Positions 11,660 through 22,004 of a stretch of DNA of 64,000 nucleotides are shown one piece after another. Source of the DNA: Chaenocephalus aceratus (lineage: Eukaryota; Chordata; Actinopteri; Perciformes; Channichthyidae). The stretch is from assembly GCA_023974075.1 (NCBI GenBank), contig CM043808.1, forward strand, positions 22,964,227 through 23,028,226, in the 5' to 3' direction. Position 1 is the stretch's first letter, and every line of letters starts with the position of its first letter. A program made the translations under genes and the position numbers. The notes beneath the pieces are model-generated. The model was not told the DNA's origin. It made no database searches and saw only the letters and a program-made list of their open reading frames with translations.

Positions 11660-11884
11660 CGGCAAACAACGGACGATATCAAAGTTTACAAGTCGTTATG
11701 AACATGGTGAGTCTTGATACAGTGTTGTATGATACAACTGTAAGTGTATAACTCATGTAAACTGTTGTGTAGTGTTGTCATTTAGATTAATTCAGCTAAT
11801 AACGTTACAAACTCTCTGTTATCTGACACCCGTGCATCGTGTAAACAAGGGAAGCTTGGTTATTAACGTGGTTAGTCTTACTGT

Positions 11885-11917
<33 letters not shown>

Positions 11918-11999
11918 CCATTGTATAACTCATTTTAACTGTTGTGTCGTGGTTTTACAGGCTGCACACCCTCAGACAGCTTCAGTGCCTGGCAAATAA
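11660..11999 (+). other. Possible first and second exon of an unrecognised transcript
   Basis: A pyrimidine-rich start-like CTTTTTTCCGG is followed by an exon ending AACATG/GTGAGT (last base 11706). An acceptor GGTTTTACAG ends at 11960. Joined, the ATG reads only 12 more codons (AAHPQTASVPGK) before TAA at 11997-11999. An ATG at the very end of exon 1 resembles ribosomal-protein or snoRNA-host genes, but no downstream exon or snoRNA box was found. It may be a non-coding transcript or coincidence. Confidence 0.2.
11886..11917. repeat. (TA)n microsatellite
   Basis: A pure TA dinucleotide run of about 32 bases. Confidence 0.95.
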
Positions 12000-12426
12000 T
12001 TATATATTTCATTTCATACTGTGTAGTAGAGCATCAGCAGTGTATTTACCTGTGTTAAGGTTATTTATGATCTTTATTAAAACATGTTTACAAAGGCTGC
12101 TGACTCCGGGACTGTGTGAGTCTCCAAACGCTGTTTTGAAGGACTGGAGGGAAGTTAAATTTCATTATTTGATCACAGTAGATATTTAATAATTACTTAC
12201 ACAAGTCTTACAGAGGAAATTTATTTTCCATTGTTTTCACATTAATCCAGTTACCAATACACTTTTAAGCCAGTGTATTTACTTTTCTCGTATCTGCTAA
12301 AATAACTCAAATTTCAGTTAATGACTTCGACATATGTATAAGCTGCTTACTTTGCTGTATTCTATTATGAATGCTCTTTTTCGGAGACACTGTTTTTGTT
12401 ATTAGGTCATTGGCAGAAACAACAAC

Positions 12427-12430
12427 AAAA
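12427..12430 (-). terminator. Pol III T-run terminator of tRNA-Leu
   Basis: Four T on the minus strand lie 5 to 8 bases past the tRNA 3' end, the usual Pol III stop signal. Confidence 0.7.
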
Positions 12431-12434
12431 CATC

Positions 12435-12517
12435 TACCAGGAGTGGGGTTCGAACCCACGCGGACATATGTCCATTGGATCTTAAGTCCAACGCCTTAAC
12501 CACTCGGCCATCCTGGT
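12435..12517 (-). tRNA. tRNA-Leu (anticodon UAA)
   Basis: The minus strand gives an 83-nt gene with a 7-bp acceptor stem (ACCAGGA pairing with TCCTGGT), an A box TGGCCGAGTGGTTA and a B box GGTTCGAACCC. The anticodon loop CTTAAGA carries UAA. The long variable arm is typical of leucine tRNAs. There is no intron and CCA is not encoded. A Pol III terminator (TTTT on the minus strand, 12427-12430) lies just downstream. The complete pairing suggests a functional nuclear gene, not a tRNA-derived repeat. Confidence 0.95.
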
Positions 12518-13004
12518 GTCTACACCGCGTTCTGACACTTTTCTACTTGAAGAACACCAGGAAGAAGAGGAACAGACATCCACATTGTATGATTGTTGTG
12601 TTTCATCCTCAGAATCGACGCGCTAGCAATGAACACCATTATAACAATACTCACATATGAACAATGCGTCACTCACAAGCATAGGTCACGAGTAGCTTTA
12701 TGGGGATAGCCATAGTTGCTAGCCATTATGCTAGCGCAGTGTTAGCAGCTAGCTGTTGTGCTAACTTTAGGAATGGCATAGGCCTCCTGGAGTAAACGTG
12801 TTCATGTCATACGTTGAAACACTGATGTATACAAATAATTCGAATGCAGCCTTACAAGCAAAGCATTATTTTTGCCGTGTGTGCTCCCAGTAAGAGACTA
12901 ACTTTAGAAAAGGTTTCAAGTCACCAACTTAAGATAATACAACGTAAATCGTAATAATACTCACTATAGGCCTACTCAGACTCCGCCTCCTCTCCGCTGC
13001 AATT

Positions 13005-13135
13005 TAAGATACAAATATTATACTTTTTACTTAACTACACTTATCTGACAACTGTAATAACTATATTCTTTACATTTTACGACTGAATCCAATAAGTACA
13101 ATTATGTCGAAGTGAAATAAACAACCAAAAAGTGA
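13005..13135 (+). repeat. Diverged fragment of a common teleost interspersed repeat
   Basis: The text TACTTTTTACTTAACTACAC, then TTATCTGACAACTGTAATAAC, resembles the interior of a repeat found throughout fish genomes. Better copies occur here at about 19910-20225 and 51050-51365. The boundaries are rough. Confidence 0.4.
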
Positions 13136-13371
13136 TAGCCTTTCTACTGTTGTGTTTCACTTTTGATTCAGAAACGTCTTCCTCGTATTAACCCGGGTTT
13201 CACTTAGGGAACCAATGTTGTTTTCAATACCTCCATGCTCATTAGTGAAAATTATGCAAACATATTTTAACAGAAGATCTTTTTTTCAGTAGCTTCCATG
13301 TGACCAATAGGCCTACTAGATATTATGACTTCACTGGACAAATAAGACACAACTCTTTAACTGGGTTCTAC

Positions 13372-13451
13372 CAGAGCCCTAGAGATACTAAATATATATA
13401 TATACATACATATATATATATATATATATATTTAGTATCTCTAGGGCTCTG
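13372..13451. repeat. 80-bp foldback (inverted repeat with AT-rich core)
   Basis: CAGAGCCCTAGAGATACTAA at the left is exactly mirrored at the right end as TTAGTATCTCTAGGGCTCTG. Between them is an (AT)n core with a TACATACA interruption. It looks like a miniature foldback element or an expanded palindromic microsatellite. No clean target duplication was found. Confidence 0.85.
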
Positions 13452-14118
13452 ATTTCTACTAAAACAATTAAGCATGCTTTTACAACATCCAACTTTTGAA
13501 CCTTTATTACTCAGCTGATAGCCATAACTATTATGTTTCATATGTGTTGTAATCAAATTAATCTGGGCCTATTATTGAACATAGTACAGAGCACCAAGAA
13601 GAAATGCAAACAAGAGCCCAGTGGCGTTTTGCCCCAAGCAAATAAAATTGGACAATGTAAGATTTGCAGGTTATTCCACTAAGAAAAAGGCAAGTACATG
13701 AGTGGACTGATTCACCCCTAAACACACAAATGTGTCTGCATCATTTGCCTTCTTTTAGGAGCTTACAGTTTGACGTAATGTAACTAAAAACTATCACTAC
13801 AATTTTAAAATCAGAAAATAGATTCAGTTATGTCATGGGCTCAAATAAAAGTCACATATTTTCTGAAATACAAAATGTCAACAGGTAGACTGATGGATAA
13901 TTTGGGAGAGCCACATGGTTTTATTTTCTCTTTGTTTTACAAGTGCCATTTCTGGTGTTTACAATCTGCATGTGAACTCACATTTGTGCATACCTGGTTT
14001 TCCCCATGCTGTCTCTCATGACCAACCACGTCAAATGATCATTCGTGCCAAACTTGCGTTTTTGTCAGCAATATGATATTTTATATCTAGATCTGGGCTA
14101 GGTTTAATTCATTTAAAT

Positions 14119-14829
14119 GTGCGTAGTCTGTTACCTAAATTAGATTTTGTCCGTATTTGGGCGAGTTCGACTGATGCTGATGTCATTGTCTTATCAGAAA
14201 CGTGGCTAGATAAATCCATTTTGGCCTCTGACATTTACATAAATGGTTACAGTGTATATCGTACTGACCGGCCTAAAAAAGGTGGTGGCGTTGCCATTTA
14301 TGTGAAAAATAAGTTTTGTGTAACTAATATGGTTTCCAAATCTGTTAGTAAACAGCTAGAATTTTTAGCCGTGAATATTGAGGTAACAAAGGGTCAGCAG
14401 GTCATGGTGGTGGGCTGCTACAGGGCCCCTTCGGCTGTCAAGGACTCTTTATCGTCATTGGCAAAACTGTTATCACAACTTTCCTACAAGGAAATAGTGC
14501 TGCTTGGTGATTTTAATTGGGACTGGTTAAATTCTGTGTCAGAGGATTTTAAAAACCTGTGTACCTCTTTGAATTTTACCCAGATTATAGACAGTCCTAC
14601 TCGCCCAAATATTATGTCCCCAAATAAATCCTCCTTAATTGATCTAATTTTAACAAATGTTCCACATAAATACTCATCTGTGGGAGTATTTGCTAATGAT
14701 GTGAGTGACCACTGTATTGTAGCCACAATTAGGGACACTAAGGTCCAAAAGGTTAAACCACGTATCATTACAAAGAGAGACAAAAAACACTTTGTGGAGC
14801 AGGGTTTTTTAATGATCTGTTTGATGTAG
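14119..14829 (+). pseudogene. LINE endonuclease domain reading frame
   Basis: An open frame of about 236 codons covers the endonuclease region, with VIVLSETWL, GGVAIYVKN, LLGDFNWDW and SDHCIVA as recognisable blocks. It reads upstream to about 14077 without an ATG, so the copy starts inside the ORF. It closes after a frameshift in a T-rich stretch, beyond which the next frame continues the protein. Confidence 0.85.
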
Positions 14830-14861
14830 AAACTGCATGGTCTTATTTTTATCTTGGTTTT

Positions 14862-16466
14862 ATGAAAATTATAGATAGACATGCACCTCTGCGTAAATTT
14901 AGAGTGAAGGGACGAAACAATCCCTGGTTTTCTGCTAAGCTGTCCAGTCTACTTCATGAGAGAAATAATGCTTGGGCTAAGGCTAGGAAATCAGGCTCAG
15001 AGGTAGAATGGCTACGTTTTAGGCAGCTAAGAAATATCTTCACATCTCAAATAAAAAGTGCTAAATCAAAGTACTATTTGTCAGTTACCACAGAAAACCT
15101 GAATAATCCTAGGAAATTTTGGAAAGCCATAAAATCGATTTCCACTGGTGATATCCCAAATGAGCTACCTCCGTGCCTCACCACTGGCATTATATCAGAC
15201 TGGGCTACTATGCTAAATTGCTTTAATAAGCATTTTGTGTCTTGTGGCTCTCTGTTTGATTCTGTCACTGACTGTACTTCTGCTTCTGTGAACGCTCCAA
15301 TCCTTGACTCTGAACAATGTGGTCTGGAAAACCCTTTCAGTTGTACTCCTTTAACTATTGGTATTGTTCATGAAGCCTTATCTAAGTTAGATCCTAGGAA
15401 ACCGGCTGACCCGGACAACTTAGAACCTTTCTTTTTAAAGATAGCTGCAGATTTTATTGCTCCACCTCTTACTTCTCTTTTTAACCTCTCCCTCAGCACA
15501 AATACAATTCCAAAAGTATGGAAGTCTGCTTATGTCTTGCCTTTACTGAAAGGAGGGGAGGCAACTATTTTAAATAACTATAGGCCAATCTCTAAATTGT
15601 CAGTTCTGGCTAAGGTGCTCGAACGACTTGTGAGTGAACAAGTAAAGGAGTTTTTATGTATAAATGATATCCTGTCTAAACATCAGTCAGGATTCAGAAA
15701 GAAACACAGCACCATCACTGCGACAATGAAAGTGGTAAATGACATTACTAGCATTTTAGATAATAAGCAGAGTTGTGCAGCTCTGTTTATTGACCTTTCC
15801 AAAGCGTTTGACACCGTTGATCATCGCATTTTAAAGCAGAGGCTACTCAGTATTGGCATATCCAGCCATGCAGTGGGGTGGTTTGTGAACTACCTCTCTG
15901 AAAGGTCCCAATGTGTTCATTTTGATGGACTGTCTTCTGAGTGGTTAAACATTTCTAATGGTGTACCACAAGGTTCTGTTTTAGGACCACTTTTATTCTC
16001 CATATATATTAACAGTGTAGGTGATAATGTGGATGAAGCTACTTTACATTTTTATGCGGATGATACTGTGATGTATTGTGCAGGTCCCTCCATTAAAGAG
16101 GCTGTTATTAAATTACAGGCTGTTTTTAACACTATTCAGACTCAGCTCTCTGAATTAAAGCTTCTTTTAAATGTGGATAAAACCAAGGTAATGCTCTTTT
16201 CAAAAGCAAAAAAGACACCAGAGGCTGTTTTAGATATTGTAACTACGCAAGGAACAACACTTGAAGTTGATGCCTGTTACAAATACCTTGGTATCTGGCT
16301 TGATGATTGTCTCTCTTTTAAACTTCATGTCAATAACCTGCTTAAAAAACTGAGGGTTCGGCTAGGGTTCTTTTTCAGAAACAAGTCCTGTTTCTCGCTT
16401 GAGGCCAGGAAAAGGCTAGTCACTGTGACCTACCTGTGCTGGACTATGGTGATATGTTGTATATGA
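14862..16466 (+). pseudogene. LINE reverse transcriptase reading frame
   Basis: An open frame of about 534 codons has the RT fingers and palm motifs in order: RPISKLSVL, the FIDLSKAFDTVDH block with the first catalytic Asp, GVPQGSVLGP, and FYADD with the catalytic Asp pair. All key RT residues are intact, so inactivation comes from the frameshifts and truncation. The family is the CR1/L2/Rex group by motif style; the exact clade was not tested. Confidence 0.9.
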
Positions 16467-16906
16467 ATGCACCTGCCAATTACCTGAGCAAATTGGATGC
16501 TGCGTATCACAGTGCTCTGAGATTTGTCACAAATTGTAAAGCGCTTACACATCACTGTACACTGTATACCAAGGCAGGTTTACCATCACTCTCTGTACGG
16601 AGGCTCAGTCACTGGTACACTTTTATTTATAAAGCTATGTTGGGCAAACTCCCGTATTACATCTGTTCTCTGGTAAAGCAGAAAGTTGCGGGCAGCTATT
16701 GTCTGAGATCGCAGGATGTGGTCTTGTTAGATGTGCCAAGAGTGAGGACTGTCTTAGGTAAGACGGCTTTTATGTGCGCAGCTCCACTTGCTTGGAACAG
16801 CCTACAGTCCAAATTGAAATTGAGCAATTTTATTTCTCTGAATGTTTTTAAGGCACGTCTGCACGAGATGCTTTCTGACACTATGGGTGTTTGTAAGTGT
16901 TGGTGA
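16436..16906 (+). pseudogene. LINE ORF2 C-terminal frame
   Basis: After a second frameshift near 16430, this frame continues the protein with LDYGDMLYMNAP and APLAWNSLQ, blocks typical of the C terminus of CR1/L2-like ORF2. It ends at TGA just before the 3' UTR. Confidence 0.8.
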
Positions 16907-17372
16907 ATATGTAAATATGATGTCCTCTATTGTTTGTTTTTATGTTGTTTTTATGTTTCATGTGGAACTAAATTGATGCAGGTCTCCCTTGTAAAAGAGA
17001 TCCATGATCTCAAGGGACCTATCTGTCTAAATAAAGGTTTGAAATGAAATGAAATGAAAACATCTCTCATCCTTTTTAGTATTTCAACTTTTCTCATACG
17101 TCTTTATTTAATGTTTCAGACACATTTTATCGCTCTCCATCCTTAATACCACGAGCTCTCATGAACCCAATTCTTCAACATCAAAACAATTGTACTTTTT
17201 ATCCCCATAACCAACTTACTGTTGATCTTCTTCCAAGGACAACAAACTTTTGATTTACTATAACATTATTTATTTTGCGTCCGTAAGCTTAAACATTTCA
17301 ATTCAAATAACATCCTTTTAAAATGTACAAACATTCTTTTTCAACTGTCCATAACCTTTTACACAGGTAAAT

Positions 17373-17378
17373 GTTTAT
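17373..17378 (-). terminator. Poly(A) signal of syntaxin copy 1
   Basis: A minus-strand AATAAA lies about 45 bases past the stop. Other candidates occur further on, near 17101-17106 and 17264-17269. Confidence 0.35.
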
Positions 17379-17424
17379 TCAACTTTTAAATAATTAATAT
17401 AACGACATAAAGTAAAAATAAGCC

Positions 17425-18327
17425 CTAAAGAGTTTGGTTGTGTCCCCAACAAGGTAGACAGGGACAACATTGCTGAAAAGGATTCTTCTTCTTGTACTTT
17501 AGGGCCGTCTTCATGTTAACGTTGATTTTGTTAACGTATTCCTGAGTGCAACACACATTTGCCTCAATGTTATTAACCATGGATCCCTGCTCCTCCACCA
17601 GCATTGCCATTTGCAGGAACAGTGAATGGACCTCCTTCAGCCGGACCTCCAGCTCCACCAGCTCCTTGTGTCGGCCTTTGATGTCAGACATCGCCGAGCG
17701 GGACGAGCGTGCACTTTGGATCTCCAGGCTCTGGGACAGCTCAGCCCATCCCTCACCACATTTGTCCACCATCAAATCCAGCTGGTCATCAGTGATTTCA
17801 GTCCCCATTATAGAGGCCTGCCTCTGAATCCTCCCCCGACATGTGTACCTCTGCATCTCTTCCGCCTTATTGTAATCACTCATGGCATCATGGAAGGCAC
17901 GGGTCAGTGTGTCATACTGAGCTCGGGAAATGCGGCTCACAGCAGCATTTGGACCCTTTTTCTCCTCCAGCCGTCTGCTCTTCTTATCTAGAGCCTGAAG
18001 GCAGATATACAGGCCCTCCCCATGTTGCTGGATCCCCCTAGCGATGGAGTCAGAGTCCTTTTTGAGCAAGGTGAGATGCCGCACAGTGGTGCCAAAGCGT
18101 TCATTGTGGGTGCTCAGACGCTGTATCTCCGATTGGAGCAGGGAGATCTCCTTTCTTATTGAGTGGGCCTCCCCCAGGATGTTGTCAATGTCAGAGGAGT
18201 TCTCAAACACCACTGCCTCTTGAGACAGAGTCACCTTGTCTACATCGTACTCAGGTTCGTAGCAGTCTGACTCGTCGTCCTCCTGCCCCTCACTGATGGT
18301 CTGCAGCCTCTCCAGCATGTCCAGCAT
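17425..18327 (-). CDS. stx11: Syntaxin-11-like Qa-SNARE, copy 1
   Basis: The 300-residue protein is a syntaxin. An N-terminal acidic stretch precedes the Habc helices (KKDSDSIARGIQ; SRISRAQYDTLTRAFHDAM, then DYNKAE). The C-terminal SNARE helix follows, with FLQMAMLVEEQGSM and the zero-layer Gln near residue 247. There is no transmembrane anchor. The tail ends in a cysteine cluster (CCPCLPCW), the mark of syntaxin-11, which is held on membranes by palmitoylation. Mammalian syntaxin-11 serves cytotoxic granule release. I start at the internal ATG at 18327 because an acceptor (GTCTCTCAG) lies 5 bases before it; the longer frame's ATG falls in the intron. A CysCys pair in the SNARE helix (ANVCCTQEY) is odd. 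Which teleost paralogue this is was not resolved. Confidence 0.93.
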   Translation of the reverse strand: MLDMLERLQTISEGQEDDESDCYEPEYDVDKVTLSQEAVVFENSSDIDNILGEAHSIRKEISLLQSEIQRLSTHNERFGTTVRHLTLLKKDSDSIARGIQQHGEGLYICLQALDKKSRRLEEKKGPNAAVSRISRAQYDTLTRAFHDAMSDYNKAEEMQRYTCRGRIQRQASIMGTEITDDQLDLMVDKCGEGWAELSQSLEIQSARSSRSAMSDIKGRHKELVELEVRLKEVHSLFLQMAMLVEEQGSMVNNIEANVCCTQEYVNKINVNMKTALKYKKKNPFQQCCPCLPCWGHNQTL

Positions 18328-19397
18328 CCTGCCTGAGAGACCCATGCAAAAAAATATGTTGATAATTTCAAGTCTACATTATATTAAAGAAGGGCTTTTA
18401 TCTGAAGTGTCTATCAAGAGTCTCGCTTTGGTTCTTGTGTACTTTTGTGTTGAAAATACAATTCCATAGATAAGATTTCTAATCATAGGTCTAATTATTG
18501 ATCACATGGTTAAATATTTATAAATGCCTGTATTTCCTGTCAACTCAGTTCAAAATGTGGATTTGACTGCATTTGTTGGTATTGTCCATCTTATTTCTTG
18601 GCGTTTGTAATTTGAGTTTTTCTTTATTTAGAATTTTTTGTATTTATTTAGGGATATGTGGATAGTACCAATACTGTGTACTGAAAAAAATGTTTCAAGT
18701 TCGACATACTTAAGCATACTCGTATTGGTATAACCTTCGATTCATACAATGTGAACATTAAAGAAAATATTTAACATTGAGTACCATGATGGCAACATGA
18801 ATAGGTTCATATTTCATTTACCCAGGGAAACTAAACCACATACAGAGCTAACCTGTTAGGGTTATATATATATACACTCCAACAATAATGGGTCAGTTTC
18901 TCTGCAGTATTTTATACTTTAACAACTTATAACAATGACAGCAGTGACAGCTCAAAGCACTTTTTAAAACCAGGAACAAGGAAGGCAAGGCTTGTTGAAA
19001 ATCAGATATTTCCAATGAAAGTGGGGTTAGACAGAACATATTGTTAGACGATATATGTTTTAGAAGTATCTCAGTAAAAACTGTTTGTAGACTGCATGTT
19101 GCAAAACCTTTCAAAATGGTGGGTCTTGCTTTAATATCTGTCTTGTATTCTCTCGTAGTCTCATTCTGTCAATAGACTGAATAAAATCAATTTCCCCATG
19201 TCACAATAGTAAAACAATTGAAGAAAATCACATTTATTGTCACAATGTGTGAAAATGTTTATTATATATTGTCTTCTTTATGTCCATTACATTAATCCCA
19301 TCTTTCTGCACTATGTATGTCCAGTTAATCTCCTGGTCTCCAGATGCTTTGCTACACATAAAACCCCCCAAAATGCTGTAAATTCAAACTTTCTTAC
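18328..19397. other. 5' intron of syntaxin copy 1
   Basis: The intron runs between the acceptor just before the ATG (which leaves 5 bases of 5' UTR) and a donor at 19397-19396. I see no other gene in it. Confidence 0.5.
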
Positions 19398-19470
19398 CTC
19401 TTGTGAGTGGCTCCCACAAAAACAGGAAGCAAGTAATTTCCTTCAAAGTGTATTTTGCTGATTAATTTGT
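19398..19470 (-). other. Likely non-coding first exon of syntaxin copy 1
   Basis: A minus-strand donor (AAGAG/GTAAGA) ends an exon at 19398 and matches the acceptor before the ATG. The 5' limit is a guess. ETS-like GAGAAAGGAAGTTG lies on the plus strand at about 19503-19516, close to a possible start. Confidence 0.4.
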
Positions 19471-19800
19471 TCCAAGGTGCCTGGGCAATGCATATTTTAT
19501 TCTGAGAAAGGAAGTTGTCTGGTCGCTTTGTGTTCAGCATGTCTGTGACTGACGCCCCTCCTCAGGTGACCAACATGGGCACTCCTACTGCAACATTCAA
19601 TACTTCCTTGAAGGAAGATGCATTTTTCTATTTGGTTAATTGACTGTTCACTTCAGGAAGCGAAGGGATTCACTAACATTCAGTGTGTTCATGAAAAAGT
19701 TATTCTGGATATCTGAAGCTATACTTAAATATTTGATAGTGCACCACTGGGCTAATGCAATGCTAGCTGCCATAAGTTTGTAAAGTGATGACACCTGTGT

Positions 19801-19848
19801 GTGTGTGAGTGAGTGAGTGAGTGAGTGAGTGTGTGTGTGTGTGTGTGT
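19801..19848 (+). repeat. Compound (GTGA)n(GT)n microsatellite
   Basis: GT, then GAGT units, then GT units, about 48 bases in all. Confidence 0.95.
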
Positions 19849-19908
19849 CTAGATGACTCAAAGGGCTCAGGCCTATTTCCTGAACCCTGAACAATTATAG
19901 GGTTTATA

Positions 19909-20225
19909 ATTGCAGTAGTGGAAACTAACTACATTTACTCAAGTACTGAACTTACGTGCAATTTTCAAGTACTTTAACTTTACATACAGTATTTAAATGT
20001 TATGCTAGTTTATACTTCTACTACTAAAACTCAGGGAAATCTATTACTATTTACAGTACTTTACAGGCTAAGATTATACAAACAAAACATTTGATGAATT
20101 ATTATAATATTATACTTTAAAATTAAACTGTCCAACAGTATATAAGATATGGAGTTAAAATGTGCTCCAACGTGATCATATTTGAATAACGTAATTATAT
20201 AAGTACTTTTACTCAAATGTTTAGA
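19909..20225 (+). repeat. Common teleost interspersed repeat, diverged copy
   Basis: It begins GTAGTGGAAACTAACTACAT, then TTTACTCAAGTACTG, and ends near AAGTACTTTTACTCAAATG. This head-and-tail pattern (stacked ACTCAAGTAC blocks) is a repeat I know from many fish sequences. A second copy is at about 51050-51365. The class is not assigned. Confidence 0.6.
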
Positions 20226-21100
20226 GAACATTCAGATGTTAATACTTAAGCACACAGGTTAATTTCACCAGCTTTTAATATAACCATTTATGTAATATAT
20301 GACACCACAGAAGAAAGGTATTATCATACAATCAATCATAAAATAGCAGTGCATAGTAAAAGATCCAGGTACATAACAATGCGACTGACGGGCTGCTGTA
20401 ATGTATGCCTACTGGTGGTAAAATAAACAGTAAAGATAAGACAATAATGGGAGATGGGGAGGAGTGTAATGCTAAATGGTAATCACAAAAAGGCTGATTT
20501 CTTTTGACCCAATATTATGATTTATATTTATATAGAGAAAATAATGCAGAATATATTAACAATTTAATCAAAAATCAAGTCAAATTTATTTCAGCCGTAA
20601 GTCAAGAATAGCAGTTTTTACCAGTGAATTGAGATGAAGTGACACATTTAATTACCCTTTAATTTAAGGCTTCATAAGACACTATACAATATAACCTCAG
20701 AAACAATTGCATACATTAATTTACTTGTTGCAGTCATTGCATTATGATAAATCCCTCACATGTGGAAACTCAGCAGACATTCAAAACAAACAACATTTTC
20801 AAATACCATTTGCTCGAGGTCTGCATGGCACCTGCATAATAGGGGAATGAATTTGGATTTGAGATGCCTGTCTCAAACATTTCATACAAACATTAGAGGT
20901 CGAGGGATCACTTAAATACAATATTACAAATATGTTACCCTTGTCTTTAAATCTAGACACAAGAGTTTTAACCTTTATCAATATTGAAGTTTGTACAATT
21001 GAAACATACAGAAAATGTTCTTAAAATTCCCCACTTTTCCTTGTCTAGACAGCATTGTAATTTCGAAATCACTACCCATGTTTGTACTGTACTGTAGTCA
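20226..21100. other. Intergenic DNA and 3' UTR of syntaxin copy 2
   Basis: AT-rich non-coding sequence. A minus-strand AATAAA (near 20586-20591) could end the copy 2 transcript. No other feature is seen. Confidence 0.45.
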
Positions 21101-21997
21101 TTAGTCGACGCAGGGGAAACAGCTGCAAAACATCTTTCTAAAGGGGTTGTTTTTGTCGTGACGTTGGGCCCTGCCGAGTTTAACGAGTGCCTCCTGTATG
21201 CTTTCATCGGTCTTCTGCACGTTGGTTTGGATGGCATTCAGCATGGGGCCCTGCTCCTCAACCAGCATGGCAATGTCCAGGAAAATCTCATGGATGCCTT
21301 GGATACGTGACTCCAGGTCAATCAACTCTTGATGGCGTTTCTCAATCTGGGACAGAGCTGATCGAGCCGTTTTACCTTCAGCAATAATGTTGTCATTAAA
21401 GATGTGTAACTGACCTTTCTCGATCATCTCCTCCACTTCCTCTCCTGTAACCTCGCGTCCCACTATCTCCATTTGCCTCTGGATCTGGGCTTTACAGTTT
21501 TCTCGATGGCTCATCTCAGCCTCATTATAGTCAAACATGGTGTCGCGGAAACCATTGCTGAGGCTAGCATACTGGGTTCTCGCAATTCGTGTTACGGCGG
21601 AATTTGAGCCATATTCTTCTTCAAGCTTTTTTGCCTTGCTGTCCATGACCTGCAGGCGTGCCAGCACCTCCTCAGCTCGAGACTTTATGTCAGCACCAAT
21701 AGCGTTGGAGTCCCTTTTGATAATGCTCATGGTGGTGACACCACCGACCATGCGGGAGTTATGCTCGCGAAGCCTTTTGATATCCAGTCGGATGAGCTGG
21801 ACCTCTCTGTGGATGTCCTGCGAATGGGAAAAAACCTCATCCAGAGCCGGGCTGTTGTCAAACACCACGGCCTCATGTGTCAACTCCTCCTCCAGGTCCA
21901 CGGTACTGAAGGCCTCGGAGACAGTGGACTCGGCATACTCCATCTGCTCCACAGGTCCGCTGGACATTTCCTGCAGGTTGCTCAGTCTGTCCCTCAT
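21101..21997 (-). CDS. stx11: Syntaxin-11-like Qa-SNARE, copy 2
   Basis: The 298-residue protein has the same architecture as the neighbour at 17.4-18.3 kb. It starts MRDRLSNLQE, which matches the MKDRL-type start of vertebrate syntaxin-11. The Habc region includes IIKRDSNAIGADIKSRAEE and RIARTQYASLSNGFRDTM. The SNARE helix contains FLDIAMLVEEQGPM with the zero-layer Gln near residue 249. The tail is CSCFPCVD with no membrane span. An acceptor (TATTTACAG) lies 7 bases before the ATG, so the upstream ATG at 22018 is intronic and was not used. The first exon is probably near 23012. This copy looks closer to the ancestral syntaxin-11 than copy 1, whose C-terminal SNARE region has drifted. Both genes point the same way, about 2.8 kb apart. 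Confidence 0.94.
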   Translation of the reverse strand: MRDRLSNLQEMSSGPVEQMEYAESTVSEAFSTVDLEEELTHEAVVFDNSPALDEVFSHSQDIHREVQLIRLDIKRLREHNSRMVGGVTTMSIIKRDSNAIGADIKSRAEEVLARLQVMDSKAKKLEEEYGSNSAVTRIARTQYASLSNGFRDTMFDYNEAEMSHRENCKAQIQRQMEIVGREVTGEEVEEMIEKGQLHIFNDNIIAEGKTARSALSQIEKRHQELIDLESRIQGIHEIFLDIAMLVEEQGPMLNAIQTNVQKTDESIQEALVKLGRAQRHDKNNPFRKMFCSCFPCVD

Positions 21998-22004
21998 GGT
22001 TGGG

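Larger units (their letters stand above)
9171..12434. other. Intergenic, no confirmed gene
   Basis: This region holds a palindrome at 10062-10114, an E-box/CRE promoter-like site at 9743-9756, a possible transcript start near 11660-11999 and a TA microsatellite at 11886-11917. I do not recognise any coding exon. Confidence 0.5.
12518..14030. other. Intergenic DNA with repeat fragments
   Basis: No gene is seen. A diverged stretch near 13005-13135 resembles a common teleost repeat, and a foldback lies at 13372-13451. The rest is AT-rich unique-looking sequence. Confidence 0.5.
14080..17056 (+). mobile_element. 5'-truncated LINE (L2/CR1-like), two frameshifts
   Basis: The copy carries an apurinic-type endonuclease, a reverse transcriptase and a 3' tail, and lacks a 5' UTR and any ORF1. 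Endonuclease text includes HLNVRSLLPKLD, LSETWL and DVSDHCIVA. RT text includes NYRPISKLSVLAKVLERLV, LFIDLSKAFDTVDH, GVPQGSVLGPLLFSIYIN and FYADDTVMY. The frame shifts near 14810-14860 (after a T6 run) and again near 16425-16440. The 3' end has AATAAAGG and then TGAAA repeats, as in L2-type elements. It is inactive as it stands. The 5' boundary is approximate. The last base is about 370 bp from the syntaxin gene stop, on the opposite strand. Confidence 0.9.

Noticed and set aside
12475..12660. 61-codon plus-strand frame overlapping the tRNA
   Set aside because: It starts inside the antisense of tRNA-Leu and has no coding features.
14484..14882. 132-codon minus-strand frame
   Set aside because: Antisense shadow of the LINE endonuclease.
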